In this document: positions 43,496-55,164 of the stretch, piece after piece
How positions within the stretch are numbered: position 1 is the stretch's first letter
Layout: each line of letters starts with the position of its first letter
From: Roridomyces roridus
Lineage: Eukaryota; Basidiomycota; Agaricomycetes; Agaricales; Mycenaceae
Reading direction: 5' to 3'
Length of the DNA: 64,000 nt
Assembly (NCBI GenBank): GCA_029378245.1
Contig: JARKIF010000164.1
Coordinates: 1 to 64,000 of the forward strand
Position numbers and translations under genes: made by a program
Notes under the pieces: model-generated
Databases searched by the model: none
Told to the model about the DNA's origin: nothing
What the model saw: only the letters and a program-made list of their open reading frames with translations

Positions 43496-44344
43496 ATGTC
43501 TACCGATCCCATCTCACCAAACACCTCTGAATTCCTCAGCCCAATCACCTTCCGATTCGACAACCCCGAGGACTTTGACTTTAACTGTCCTCTCTCTCCT
43601 ACCAGCTCCGTTCGCGGAGTCTATGGCCGCTCCCGTCCTACCTCCATGGCAGCCTCCGAGCTGGAAGCCGTCGAGACGCTCGCCTTTCCTTCCGACTTTT
43701 CCTCGTACGGGTTGTCACCCAACCCTACCGTTCCCTTCCTTCAAGCCGTGCCTCTTGCGCGTAAGAAAAAGGCGGCATCTATCCGCAGCACACGCACCAC
43801 CCCCCTCGATGCCAATTCTCACGTCGTCTTTGATGAATCCGAGAACGTGCCACCCACCCCCGAGGGCACAGAGCGCCTTCGCCGTACCAGCACATGGACC
43901 CGCTTCCGCGGCAGCATGTCTGGTATCTTCCACCGCAAGCAACCCAGCTTGAAATCCATCCCAGCTCCCACTGAGTGCGAGGTGAAGCTCTCCAGCAAGT
44001 TCTCCCTCCGCTCACGGGTGCGTGCGGACACTGTCGGCCAGGCAGCTGCGCCTGCCCTTGGCCCCATTATCAACATCGCACCACCCACTGCCACTGCCAT
44101 CGAGCGCAAGAGGCGTGTGCGTCGCTCGCGTTCGTTCTCTGGCTTCACCAGTGCGGCCGCCTCTCCCTCCTCCTACACCCACAACCAGCTTCCCAGCATC
44201 GCTGACGGGTACGAATACGACAACTGGGATGGGCTCCCTCCGGGGGACTGGACCGAGGAGGAGCAAACCAAGCTACGTGTGTTGTCGACGCAGTATTGGG
44301 GCTGGGGCGAGGATGATGGGCAGTCCGGCGCGGTGGCGATTTGA
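43496..44344 (+). CDS. Ser/Arg-rich basic protein, copy 2 (intact)
   Basis: Single-exon gene of 282 residues with no recognised domain. The N-terminal 60 residues are acidic and Ser/Pro-rich (SPTSS, RSRPTSMAAS). A basic middle part contains LRRTSTW, a good match to the protein kinase A consensus R-R-x-S/T, and SGIFHRK. Near residue 200 is the RKRRVRRSRSFSGFT block, again with a basophilic kinase site and a possible nuclear localisation signal. The tail is acidic and Trp-rich. Start chosen as the first ATG after a TATA box and pyrimidine-rich leader. A broken paralog is at 829-1703. Likely disordered and phosphorylated; any regulatory role is inference. Confidence 0.8.
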   Translation: MSTDPISPNTSEFLSPITFRFDNPEDFDFNCPLSPTSSVRGVYGRSRPTSMAASELEAVETLAFPSDFSSYGLSPNPTVPFLQAVPLARKKKAASIRSTRTTPLDANSHVVFDESENVPPTPEGTERLRRTSTWTRFRGSMSGIFHRKQPSLKSIPAPTECEVKLSSKFSLRSRVRADTVGQAAAPALGPIINIAPPTATAIERKRRVRRSRSFSGFTSAAASPSSYTHNQLPSIADGYEYDNWDGLPPGDWTEEEQTKLRVLSTQYWGWGEDDGQSGAVAI

Positions 44345-45176
44345 TTTGATTTCCTTCTTGTTCGTGCGTTGTTCTCTTACTTTATTTAACCAGTTGTATC
44401 GGTACACTCCCTCCCCTTCCTTCTCATCGCTTGTGGGCATCCGACTCCCTCCTCTCCCGGTCTACCTAAGCCACCTACATACGCTTCATCTATGCCCGCG
44501 ACACCTACTTGCTTGCCCCACTGCCTGTGCTACCTCGGATCGTACTGCCCACCTTGATTCTCGGTTTGTTCTTGTTCTTGTTCTTGTTTTCATTCAATTC
44601 CGATGTGTTCTTCACTAGTACTCTGCGTTGCGCGACATCAAATTTCAAACTTCATGATGGGAATGTTTGAGTATGTCAAACACTCGATGAAGGGTATCTA
44701 GGAACTACCTTTGACATCTCTTGAGTATCTCGACCATTACACTCCCATCAGACTACGCATCCGCTGCGCTCGCTCGTTCGACTCGGGCCCGAGCCTATGT
44801 ATCATGTCCGCCAGCTTTTTCTTGTCCAACGAATTTCAGACCCAGTCGCGTGAGCTTGAGCCCTCATTTCCGTTCAATGCTAGTTTTGTTTCACTCGTAC
44901 ATGTATGCCTATAACTATCAGCCTTCCCAACCAATACTCTGGGCTATCTGGCCCATTGAGACTGAACTGGCCTGTTCGATTCGGACCAGGGCTATTTGTG
45001 GTTCTGATAAAGGAGTATATATTTATATTTTGTGATCCAATGAAACAGAAACGTGCCCAGCGCTCTCGACACCTTGTTGAATCATTTGTGGGGCGAAACT
45101 TTGGAAGTTGAACAAAAGTGGAATGAATTGATATCCGCTGGACCACTTGATTTACATTCTTCTCCAGCTCACTCCT
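44345..45176. other. 3' region between convergent genes
   Basis: Pyrimidine-rich 3' flank of the preceding gene, then A/T-richer sequence up to the end of hydrolase copy 2. No gene seen. Confidence 0.55.
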
Positions 45177-46376
45177 TCACGCCGCGGGCGCTCCATCCAA
45201 AATCCACGTCAAACCCTCCCGATACTCCCTCTCCCACCGCTTCGCAGCGGTGATGTTCGGCAGGAAGTAGTTGAATGCATGAGGGACGCCGGGGTAGGTA
45301 TGCACCCTGGTCTTCACGCCCTCTTTCTGCAAAATCTTCCCATACAAGAGGTTCTCATCGCGCAGGGGGTCTAGTCCGCAGATTTGAAGGACGGCGGGAG
45401 GGAGGCCGTCATGTACAGGATTCAGAAGCGGCGAGACGTCCGGCGACGTGGGAGAGCCGCCGAGTTGTTCTACGGGGATTTTGGTTCTTGTGTGCGGAGG
45501 GACAACACATAACCCACTGTAATACCAGTGCATATCTGTTGCAGGAAGGATGGGGGCAGATTCATTTTGCTTGAGTGAAAATAGGGAGCCTTCATACCTT
45601 TCGATCCCCGTCAGTCATTAGGTCAACGGAGTCGACGCGACTTACTCTCCCGGAACGGCCTGAGGATGACACAACACCGGGACCTGCATGATATGCCCTG
45701 TGATCCGCCTGCCCTCGAACCGTGGATCATCTCGTGCGCGGTGTGCGAGGACAGCAGTGAGGTGGCCGCCCGCCGACAACCCACCGATGAGGAATCCCTT
45801 CTTGATGTCGGCGGACAACAGCGCCTGGTTCTCCACCGCCCATTTAATGCCATCATAACAATCGTCCTGGGGAATGGGACTTGGATGCTCTGGCGCCAGC
45901 CGATACTCGACGTTGACAATGGAAATTTGCAACTCGACACATAGCTGACGCAGCTGGTAGTCGTCCATGTCGACGTTGCCCACCGCCCAGCCGCCTCCGT
46001 GGAACCACACGTAGAGCGGGTACGTCTTGCCCTCTTCAGACGAAGCGGGGACGAGCGTACGAACGCGAATCTTGCCTGCGGGCGGGCCAGCGACGTTGAT
46101 TTCTTGGTCCTTCACAATGTATTTTGATTCTATAGTATTTCAGTTCAGCTTGTACCCACACCATAGAATGCAAGACGCACCGTTGGGCAGCCCAACACCA
46201 TAGTTCTTCTTGGAAGCTGCAATCAGCCCATCCTCAAACTGCTTCCTGCGTAATCCCAGATCGGTTTCGGAAGGTGGAGGCTGGGAGCGGAAGAAGTCGA
46301 TAAAGGGCGCAAACTCGGGGTCGGGAGCGGCGAGGTAGCCGTGTTCGCCGAACTCTGAGGTAGTTGCTGCTGCCAT
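45177..46376 (-). CDS. HSL-type alpha/beta hydrolase, copy 2
   Basis: 350 residues from exons 46181-46376, 45646-46129, 45518-45597 and 45177-45469. The oxyanion-hole motif HGGG is at 109-112. The nucleophile is Ser184 in GGLSAGG, the acid is the Asp of GLDPLRDE, and the His is in GVPHAF. This is the pattern of the hormone-sensitive-lipase (bacterial HSL/GDXG) family, which cleaves short acyl esters, lactones or carbamates. There is no signal peptide, so it is probably cytosolic. Copy 3 has the same exon layout, and copy 1 differs only by the Copia insertion. A conserved motif stands 170-200 bases upstream. Natural substrate unknown; aldonolactone or polyketide-lactone hydrolysis is possible. 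Confidence 0.9.
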
Positions 46377-46547
46377 GGCTTGGTGTCGGTGCGTGTGTTG
46401 TGGGGCGCGGCAAGAGAGCGGGCAATCAATTTATAGATGGTGGGAGAGCAAGACCCCGGTATCCGGGCTCCGTGACAACCGACTAAGGCCCTGTGCATGG
46501 ACACACGCACAAACGACCGTAAGATGATCATGGCTCACACAACTAGA

Positions 46548-46753
46548 TTTGAACCGTGGGAACAAATATCAGTCAATCAGTCCACTTGAAGTCTGACGCT
46601 GTCAAGCTGGTTCAGTTGAGGGAATACGAATAGAATAGTAGAAGATCTAGCCTGATGTCTTTCCTCTGAGTTCAGTAAGTAACCTCCCACTTCCAAAATC
46701 TGACCAACTACGAGGATTTCAACTGTGGCAACAAATATCAATCGATCAATCAG
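46548..46753 (-). promoter_or_regulatory. conserved upstream motif, two copies
   Basis: Two copies (46548-46580 and 46717-46753) of the motif also found at 31046 and 48442: TTCAACYGTG, then AACAAATATC, then GATCAATCAG. The first lies 170-205 bases before hydrolase copy 2. The second is in the 3' flank of copy 3 and may mark a lost gene unit. Confidence 0.5.
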
Positions 46754-47030
46754 TTCATACTTCAGAGTCCGATGCAGATGCCGAATTCAAATCAACAAGT
46801 GACAAGTACAACTTGCTTGAACAACTAGCAGACGACTAAGTACCTTACGGTGCGCTTGCCCGTTTGATTCGGTTTCAGGTGAAGTATTCCTGACTGCGTC
46901 GACTGTGAGCAAGATACAGCGAGGCAATTCAATGGAAGAGCTATGTCAAGAGGAGGTTTTCGATCGCTGTGTTTATCTATTCCTCCAAATTTCCTATACA
47001 CTGTGTGTTCAATACTTTGATTCACTCCCT

Positions 47031-48229
47031 TCAGGCATCGGACGCTCCATCCAAAATCCATTTTAAACCGTCCCGATACTCCCTCTCCCACCGCTTCGCA
47101 GCGGCAATGTCGGGCAGGAGGTAGCTGAACCCGTGAAGGACACCGGGGTAGGTGTGCACCCTAGTCTTCACACCCTCTCTCTTCAATATCTTACCATACA
47201 GGAGCCCCTCGTCACGCAGGGGATCGATACCGCAGATTTGGAAGACGGCGGGCGGGAGGCCGGCGTGTACGGGGTACAGGAGTGGCGAGACGTCCGGCGA
47301 GCTGGGGGAGCCGCCGAGTTGTTCTATTCGGAATGTGGGTGTGCGTCGAGCGAGAGAGTGAGAACGGAGAACACACCGTAAAACCAATGAACGTCTGTTG
47401 CGGGAAGGCCGGGGGCAAATTCGTTCTGCTTGAATGAGAGTAGCGAGCCTTTATGCCTTTTAACCAGTCAACAACTCAAAGACTTCGAAATTCGACGTGA
47501 CTCACTCCTCTGGAACGGCCTCAGGATGACACACGCCTGGAACCTGCATGATCTGCCCTGTGATCCGCCTACCCTCGAACCATGGATCGTCTCGCGCGCG
47601 GTGCGCGAGCACAGCAGTGATGTGCCCGCCTGCCGACAACCCACCAATAAGGAACCCTTTCTTTACGTCGGCGGACAGCAACGCCTGGTTCTCCACCGCC
47701 CATTTAATCCCAGCATAACAATCGTCCTGGGGAATGGGAGATGGATGCTCTGGCGCCAGCCGATACTCGACGTTGACGATGGAAATTCCAAACTCGACAC
47801 ATAGCTGACGGAGCTGGTAGTCGTCCACTTCGAGGTTGCCCAACGTCCAGCCACCGCCATGGAACCATACGTAGAGTGGGTACGTCTTGCCTTCTTCCGA
47901 CGAAGTGGGGACGAGTGTACGAACACGAATCTTGCCTGCGGGTGGGCCGGCGACGTGAATTTCTTGGTCCTTCACGATGTATTCGGATTCTAACGTGCAA
48001 AGTCAACCCTGGTCTCGCCGGATGGAACGCAGGACGCACCCTTAGGCAAACCAGCACCATAGTTCACCTTGGCCACCGAGATCATACCCTCAAACTGCTT
48101 CCTTTTTGATTCCAGATCGGTGGGACCCGGGGGGTAAGAGAGCATGGCGTCCATGAAGGGCGCACACTCTGGGTCGGGAATGGCAAGGTAGCCGTATTCG
48201 CCGTATTCCGAGGCTGCTGCTGCTGACAT
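47031..48229 (-). CDS. HSL-type alpha/beta hydrolase, copy 3
   Basis: 348 residues from exons 48040-48229, 47506-47989, 47377-47456 and 47031-47323, at the same positions as copy 2. HGGGW, the nucleophile GLSAGG, DPLRDE and a His in GVLHGF are all present, so the triad is complete. The N-terminal 65 residues, a cap that shapes the substrate pocket in this family, differ most from copies 1 and 2 (MLSYPPGPTDLESKRKQ). The three copies may therefore differ in substrate. The gap to copy 2 is 655 bases, and both genes are on the minus strand, so this is a tandem duplication. Confidence 0.9.
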
Positions 48230-49105
48230 GGTTTGCTGTGGGTGGATGTGTGCTGGGGGGTCTTATACTAGAGCGGTTCACGGCATGAAACATTGAATGT
48301 TACACCGATGGACTTCTTCGGGCGGGCGGTTGCCGGCGGGCGGCTGCAGGCGGGCAACCGATTTATTAGATGGCCCTCGACTTATGAATACCTAAGACTC
48401 ACTATACCCGAGTGAGCCGACCAACAGTAATACGCGCAGCGCTTCAACCGTGTGAACAAATATCAGGCGATCAATCAGTTCAATCAGATGTCTTCATTTT
48501 CAATTGGGCTCAAGTCGGCGTAGTTCAATGGATACAACTCTAATGATCCTAGCAAATATTATCTCTTTAACCACCTCCCCTCGAACTTGGAGTAGTTCCC
48601 CTCGAGAGTAGGTGTGCGAGAGGGTCATACGGCGTCGTGGGCCAAGCGGCGAAAGGGTGTGTGGAAATAGCTGCTCGCTGCTAAGTAAGAAGGAACAATT
48701 GGCCAACAACAAACTGCGGACAGAGCTGGCCCGTTCAAATCGGGCCTCAATCCAGAAGTAAAATTTCCTGGAGAAATATTTTACACCCTCGATGACATGT
48801 ACCAACACCAAGACAGGACTACCTTCCCCTCATAAATCTACCCGGGAATTGTCAGGTTGAAAATCCCGCTCATTCGTGGATCGCACTTGTCAAATCTGGC
48901 TCACATTTTTTCGTGCATCATAACAAGGTTCATGCGTCTACGTACATAGTGGTATAAATTTTGGACTACCAAAGCGTGGATGCCGGCCGCGATACCAGCC
49001 TTTCGCCGGAGAGTCCAGACCCAAACCAACGATTGGAAACACAGAATTTCTTGCACTATGGATGGTGTTATACATTTATCTCCCTGAGTAGTCAGTTGTA
49101 CATTA
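48230..49105. other. intergenic
   Basis: Upstream flank of hydrolase copy 3. It has a G/C-rich patch of CGGGCGG units at 48319-48360 and the conserved motif at 48442. No gene seen before the dehydratase stop at 49106. Confidence 0.5.
48442..48478 (-). promoter_or_regulatory. conserved upstream motif, copy 3
   Basis: TTCAACCGTGTGAACA followed by AATATCAGGCGATCAATCAG, 215-250 bases before the start of hydrolase copy 3. Confidence 0.5.
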
Positions 49106-50724
49106 TCACCACTCGCGTAACGCCCCATCCGGCCCTCGCCCTACAACCAAAATCATCAATCCACATGAAAGAAAAGAAAAGACAGAAAAAAAACCACTCA
49201 CAAACAGGATTCCTCCACGCCCCAACCCTCCCCTCCCTAAACTCCCGATCCTCCATCCTCACCCTCTCCTCATCAACAACAATCCCCAACCCAGCGCCCT
49301 CAAGCAACGAAACACTCCCCTCGGCGACGGCAAAGACCTCGGGGTTGGAGATGTACGTGAGGAGGTCATGCGAGGCGGCGTTGTAGTGCATCTGCCAGCT
49401 CATCTCGCAGATCACGAAATTGGGCATGGAGAAGCCGAGTTGGAGGCATGCTGCGAAGGCGATGGGGCCTAGAGGGCAGTGGGGTGCTAATCCGACGTCG
49501 TATGTCCTGCGCGTATTTGAGTTCATCGTCATTTGGATGGGAGGAAGGAGGAAGGGTACGCACTCTGCCATATTGGCAATTCTCCTCGTCTCGCTGATCC
49601 CTCCGGCGTGCGCGACGTCCGGTTGCACGATGTCGATACACCCAGCCTCGAAATACGGTCTTACGTCTTGCCGCGTGAACAAGCGTTCCCCAAGCTGTTC
49701 TCCGAGTCTTCAGCTGATGAGTTGAGGATAGGTGAATACGCACGGCGATGGGAATGCCCGTCATCCCATACAGCGTTTTAATCTCCTCCTGCTGCCCAGG
49801 GAGAAGCGGCTCCTCGATAAAGAGCGGGTGATGCGGCTCGAGCGCTTTGGCGAGCTGCTTTGCGAGCGGACGGTGCACCCGCCCGTGAAAGTCGAGCCCA
49901 ACGTCCAGTCCTATGCTCTTTACTTGTTTCACTCGCTCGATCGTACCTTCGAGAGCCCGGGGTGAGTCGAGCCAGCCGATCTGAAGGCGAGGTTGTCTCG
50001 GAAGGGAAGGATGTTTATAAAATACCCACACTTTCGACGGCGTTCATCTTGACTGCGGTGAAACCCTGGTCTTTGCGTGCTTGTGCCTCGGCGAGCACGT
50101 CTTGCGGACGATCGCCACCGATCCAGCTGTAGACCTGGCAGCGATTGCGACTGCGGGGATGAGCCTCGATTTGCGTGTAAATAGAGACGCGTACACTTTG
50201 CCGCCGAGAAGCTGCCAGATTGGAACGCCTAGTGTTTTACCCTTGATATCCCTACGAAACAACCAGGGTGACGAATAAACCCAGCAAAAAAGGCAACGTA
50301 CCACAACGCGATGTCCAGTCTGGGCTCGTCAAATGAGTGGCATAGAATAATTGGGCAAAAGCGCACCCAGATATCGCACTCATCAACACCGGTCCACCGC
50401 GATAGAACCTCAGCCGGTACGCAGTCTGCCAGATGTCTTCGATGTTGGCGCTATCCCAGCCCACGAACCGTTCGCGCAGATCCGCAAAGGAACCTTCCAC
50501 AGCCTCGGTGTGGCCTGTCGGTCATTTTTACTTGTTCTGAGAACGATGGATGTGGATGGTAGAGCACCTTCGAGCGTAGCCTCTCCCCAGCCGACGATGC
50601 CTTTCTCGGTCTCCACGCGAACGAAGAGCCAGCGAGGGCGGACGTAGAACGTTCCGATGGACTTGATTAGGTCCGATGTGGGGTGAGTGAGGCCTTTGGG
50701 GTAGGGGTCTGCGGTCGTTTGCAT
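49106..50724 (-). CDS. enolase-superfamily dehydratase, D-galactonate-dehydratase-like
   Basis: 402 residues from nine exons: 50568-50724, 50367-50514, 50302-50319 (only 18 bases), 50195-50251, 50030-50150, 49744-49980, 49564-49694, 49202-49506 and 49106-49140. Every phase closes. The N-terminal capping domain ends in FYRGGPVLMSAISG. The barrel shows KMN, the metal ligands Asp in LDFHGR and Glu in LFIEEP, then GERLFTRQD, QPDVAHAGGI and the His of LAPHCPLGP, ending in NPVW...GALREW. This matches D-galactonate dehydratase (mandelate racemase/MLE family), which dehydrates an aldonate to a 2-keto-3-deoxyaldonate with Mg2+. An upstream ATG at 50796 would add 24 residues. The exact sugar acid is not certain. 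Confidence 0.87.
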
Positions 50725-50833
50725 TTTGGAAGATGAGGTCAAGAGGAGAAAAGGAGGTCCGATTCCGAAGCCGATGACATAATTGCTTCCGTGCATCGAC
50801 GCGTCGTCCTCTCCAAGCAGCCTAGTTCTACTC

Positions 50834-52804
50834 TCAAGCCTCTACCCTAGCAAACCAAACCTCTGCCTTCTCTTCGACACTCCCTTCCAACTCCCTCACC
50901 TCGCCAAACTTGCCCCAAAAGTCACCACGGAACGCCCAGCCTCCAACGCTATCTGCACTCGACGGAACCCACTCTGCTTCGAAGTGATTGTCCAATCCCA
51001 CCACGACGTCTCCCGTATCTTCGAGTCCCGTGCTCCCCATGCCCGTGTCCATGCCCGTGGCATACCCTTCCTTCCGCCGGACATCCCCATTCGACCACAC
51101 CACGCTCGCGTTAAACACGTTCCCCTGCCAATGCTCTAGCCTTACATGCGTCGCAAACGTCCGTTTGAAGGGCGCGATGAACGTCGGGATGTTTGGGTCG
51201 ACAATCCGGCGTACTACAGGGTCAGCCAGCACAGAGATACATCGTTGGGAACTCGACGTAGAGACGAAGCACGGTGCGAGGATGCCATACGCCCCGTTTT
51301 CAAATACACCCTCCATCGCCTCGAACTGTGTGGGAGCGACTGGTCGAGGGCGTGGTGGTTTTACCGCTTCCCTCCGCGCCTTGACATCCGCCTCGATGTA
51401 GCGCGCCCTCCAATCAATGGGCTCCAGTCCCAGCATCTTGTCGATAATGGCAAACTTGACGGCCTCCATGACCCGCACCCCGGCATCGTCGTTACTGAGG
51501 ACAATCACGCCAAAGTCGTCTTGTGGCAGCCGCGAAACGATGGTTTTGAACCCTGGATTGCTCCCACCGTGCTCGAGAATCTCGTGCCCGCGGTAGGAGA
51601 AGCGAGATTGCCCGCACCCGTAGACTTTTGGACTCGTCTCGGGGAACTCGGCCTTGGGTAAAAGGACGACACTCCCGAGCGTGGTGTGCTCAACGACATT
51701 CTCTGGGATGACCGTCTCGTTGGTCTCGGGATGTCGTCCGTTGTTGAGGAGCATCGCGAGCCATCTCGACTAGGTGCCGTCAGATTCGTCCTGAGAGAAG
51801 TCGATAACGACGCACCAGATCACGCGCAGAGCTCAAAATCCCCGCCGCGCCCGCCCAGACTCTTTCTTCTCCAGGACGCTGAAAGTACGGCACGGTAGCA
51901 GTCCGCGTGCCATTCCGCCCGACTCGTAAATCCTGCATGGACCAGTGATGCCCGTGTGCCAACGTTCCCCGTGCTTCAACCTCGGCCACCGAGTACGTCG
52001 AAGCGTTCATGCCGAGGGGCATAAAGATGTGTTGGGCAATGTAGGATTCGAAGGACTGGTTGAGGAGCGTAGGTTGGAGATGCGAGAGGGCAGTGTACAT
52101 CCAGTTGCTGTACTGCCGGATGTGAGACTGACGAGGAAGGGAGGAGAGAGAGCACGCGCACCTGATACTGCTCACGAAGAGCCGCAGAAGGACGAAAGTA
52201 TCGGAACTTGGATATCTATGGCGAGTTCAGACCCAAATTCAATTGAGAGCACTCGAACTAACCATACCATCTCAGCCACCTGACCCTCAGTCGGATACGC
52301 ATACAAATGCCCCGGAATGCCCGTCCGATGCGACAGCATATCTTGTATCGTCACCCCTCTCTCCATCTCCTCGTCCATCAACCCCCACTCGGGGAGCACG
52401 CTCCCAATGCGAGTATCCCAGCGCAGCCGCTGGCCGCGTTGAGCTGCGAGCGAATCGTTGGAGATGAGCAGCCCGACGCCCATTGCGAGGAAGAGCTTGC
52501 TGTCTGAAGCGATGGCGAACAGCGTGTCGGGCGTTACTGGGGAGCCGTCACTGCGTGCTTGGCCGTAGGACCCGAATTCGATCGTCCATCCCGACCCTGG
52601 GGCGGAGTTTTTGTTCTTCTGGACGACGGCTACGGAGAGGCCGGAGGAATTCCAGATTGTGAGTTGGGAGGATATGAATGTGTCGAGGGAGGGTGTGAGG
52701 AGGACGTTTTTCGTGGGTGGGGGGAGGGTAAAGGGGAGTTGGGCGGCGGCGGCGGCGGCGAGGGAGATGAGGCCTAGGGAGAGGTGGAGGAGCCAGTGCC
52801 ACAT
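50834..52804 (-). CDS. secreted beta-lactamase/class-C-like serine hydrolase
   Basis: 607 residues from four exons: 52268-52804, 52162-52215, 51816-52112 and 50834-51769. A signal peptide with a Leu/Ala-rich core spans residues 1-21. The nucleophile motif S-x-x-K is Ser100-Lys103 in IASDSKLF. The Tyr motif is YSNWMY, and the third motif is HGG in LEHGGSNPGF. The C-terminal 200 residues are a beta-rich domain seen in fungal members. The family includes esterases, D-aminopeptidases and lactonases; in fungi it is rarely an antibiotic resistance factor. Its stop is 110 bases from the dehydratase start on the same strand, so the two may share regulation. Confidence 0.85.
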
Positions 52805-52880
52805 GTCCAATGGCAAGAGACCCGATAAGCGGACGTCGGCGCATCAAACTGCCGAGTCCATTGCAAATGTCTCGTTGGCA

Positions 52881-53031
52881 ATTGGCTGATGGGGGTTTGA
52901 ACCCCGACCAACTCCAAGCAGGCGTGATGCGCCATCTTGACCAGGAGACCATCATGATCTGGAACTCGGAAATATCTCCCGGCGGCCGCGGTCGTTAGGA
53001 TTGTCGCGCGCGATGCGCCATCTTGACTGAG
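52881..53031 (-). repeat. tRNA-like (SINE-type) sequence
   Basis: On the minus strand, GGTCTCCTGGTCAAGATGG (ending at 52950) contains an A-box match, and GGTTCAAACCC (52893-52903) matches the B-box 28 bases later. The 3' acceptor strand does not pair with the 5' end, so this is not an intact tRNA. Part of the head (GTCAAGATGGCGCATC) recurs at 53012-53031. A SINE or tRNA pseudogene fits. Confidence 0.45.
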
Positions 53032-53302
53032 CCAAGTAAGCTGCCTCAGCCCTTGGTCGAGTTGACTTACCTTTCTCAATCTCCCACACGAATCGGTCGA
53101 CGAACTCCATGTCCGCATCATACAGGGCACATCAACGAGCTAGAATCTCAGCTCGCGTCCCTCGGCAGCTTGGGCGTACCCCCGATTCTCCCGATTTGGT
53201 GACGCATATTTCTCGCGTATCATCGGGGATTACGACCCACCGGAATGCTTCTGAATCTTTGGCTCTTTCTCTCCCCTCCCCCATGCTAGAGACGGACTGG
53301 GA

Positions 53303-54916
53303 ATGAACACGGTGACCAAGGATGTTCAGATTCAAGTGTTAGTCGCTCCCCTCTCCTCTCCTCTTCTTGTCTTTGTTTGAATTCTCATTCCCGTCCAGGA
53401 ACGTCGGCCACTATCTCGATGCCATCTCCTTCACTATCCTATTCTACGACTTTTTCTTGACTTTGGGGATGGAGATTTCCAGGTGGGATGGACCCCCGCC
53501 GTGGGGTATGTGTGCCTGACGAGCGTGTGCAGGTACTGGCGGCTGGAGTTTTCATGGGCAACGATTTTATTCTTGGTGCGTGTGCACTCGACAGCATCCC
53601 GACCCAATATTGACTCAAACCCAGTGTAATCGATACATTACCTTGCTGGGGAATATTCCTATCGTATTCCAGTCGTTTTGGACCACACCGGGGACGCCAC
53701 AGAAACTCGAGGTCCGCAAACCACTTGTCTTTTTTGTGATAGATCTATACTGACTCCGTTGCTCAGACGTACGTCCACCCCATCCTATCCGGACTCGGAT
53801 TCAACTCCATTTAGATGTCGGGTCCTGAGTGTGTACCACCAGTATTTCATCATCGTCTTGCAGACGCTCGGCGGAGGTACGTCGTCCGTCTCTTCATTCC
53901 TGTTTTCACCCGCTCATCCCGAGTAGTGATCCTCATCATGAGGACCTACGCCCTCTACGGACGCAGTAAACGGATTCTCATATTTCTACTGGTGCTCACG
54001 CTGGGCGTAATCGGCGGTGTCGTCGTACGTCTCTCGCACTTTCTCTGATGATCTGCGCATACCGAATTGATGCATAGGGAAGCACCATATTCTCCGGCAA
54101 GTCTTCCCGCGACGAGATGGATGTGCCGTTGCTCATCGGGTGCACGTATGAATTAACGCGGAGGCAGTATGTGCTCCCAGTCCGGATCCCTTCTCTCGTG
54201 CACTAACCTTTCCAAGGGGTTTGGGCCATGCTATATCCTGGGCTGTCACCGCCGGCTTCGACCTTGTCGTCTTCGCTCTGACATTGTATCGCGCGCTCAG
54301 CCAACGGCAGCAAAACAGTTCCAATCTCTTGCATGTATTATTGCGGGATGGTTGTATCTATTTCGGGTGCGTGTTATCTTGCTCTTGTAAGGAGCTCGAG
54401 ATTAAACGAATTCGTCAGGGTGATGGTTCTCTGCAATTTGGCCAACATTCTTACTTTCGTTGCTGTGAGTGCGTTGATTTTATTTCTTGATCGACGCTGA
54501 CGATTCACCACTAGGTTACTTCCGTGCGTTTCGTTTGCTGTTTTGAACCGTGTGCATTCACGCCGTGCCCATAGTCTCACGTCCGCGGCGTCGCAACGAC
54601 CTTCACGAATATGTACGTACTCATCCTCTCTCATCTTTTAATCTAACCACTTCAATCCGTCCTCAGCGCATCCTCGCTGATGATCTCCCGTCTGATGCTC
54701 AACATGCGCGACCTCGCCCTGCTGCGCGGGCGGTATCCGTACACTGTGGACACCGACAACGAAAGTCCTTACCGAACCACTGACTTCGACGCCGGCGTGT
54801 TTACGTCGTACATCGCTCCGAGCGGGACGGTGGATTTACCGAGGGTGCCTGCGCCTGGATCGAGGCAATGGCAGGGCAGCGAGTATAGCAGCGCATTAGG
54901 TTCGTCGTCGTATTGA
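53303..54916 (+). CDS. DUF6533 seven-helix-like membrane protein A
   Basis: 330 residues from 13 exons: 53303-53337, 53399-53482, 53533-53575, 53625-53711, 53767-53768 (two bases), 53815-53876, 53927-54024, 54078-54166, 54217-54366, 54419-54464, 54515-54523 (nine bases), 54575-54612 and 54667-54916. The N-terminal DUF6533 signature is clear (VGHYLDAISFTILFYDFFLTLGMEI, then YWRLEFSWATILFL, then NRYITLLGNIP). Further hydrophobic helices include LIFLLVLTLGVIGGVV and ISWAVTAGFDLVVFALTLYRAL. MISRLMLNMRD and a Ser/Pro cytosolic tail follow. The family is multi-pass, basidiomycete-specific and uncharacterised. Gene B is its tandem paralog. Confidence 0.82.
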
Positions 54917-55164
54917 CAATGAGATGGCTTTCTTTCTTTCCTTTGGCGATCGCGGCTCCGGAGTGTGTGCCTGTGGGTACCATCGTTGACACGGATCCAG
55001 GCAGCTGTCGTCAAGTTGGCAGTTGCAGTCTATTCGTGAATGATGCATCACCGCCGCCCGCCCGGGTGTATTGCTTTGGCATCGCCGTGCGATCCTTGGT
55101 ATCCTTCTCTCTCCTTCCCCACCCACCTTCATGCTCGTTCCGCTTTTGTTGTCCCTCCTATGAT

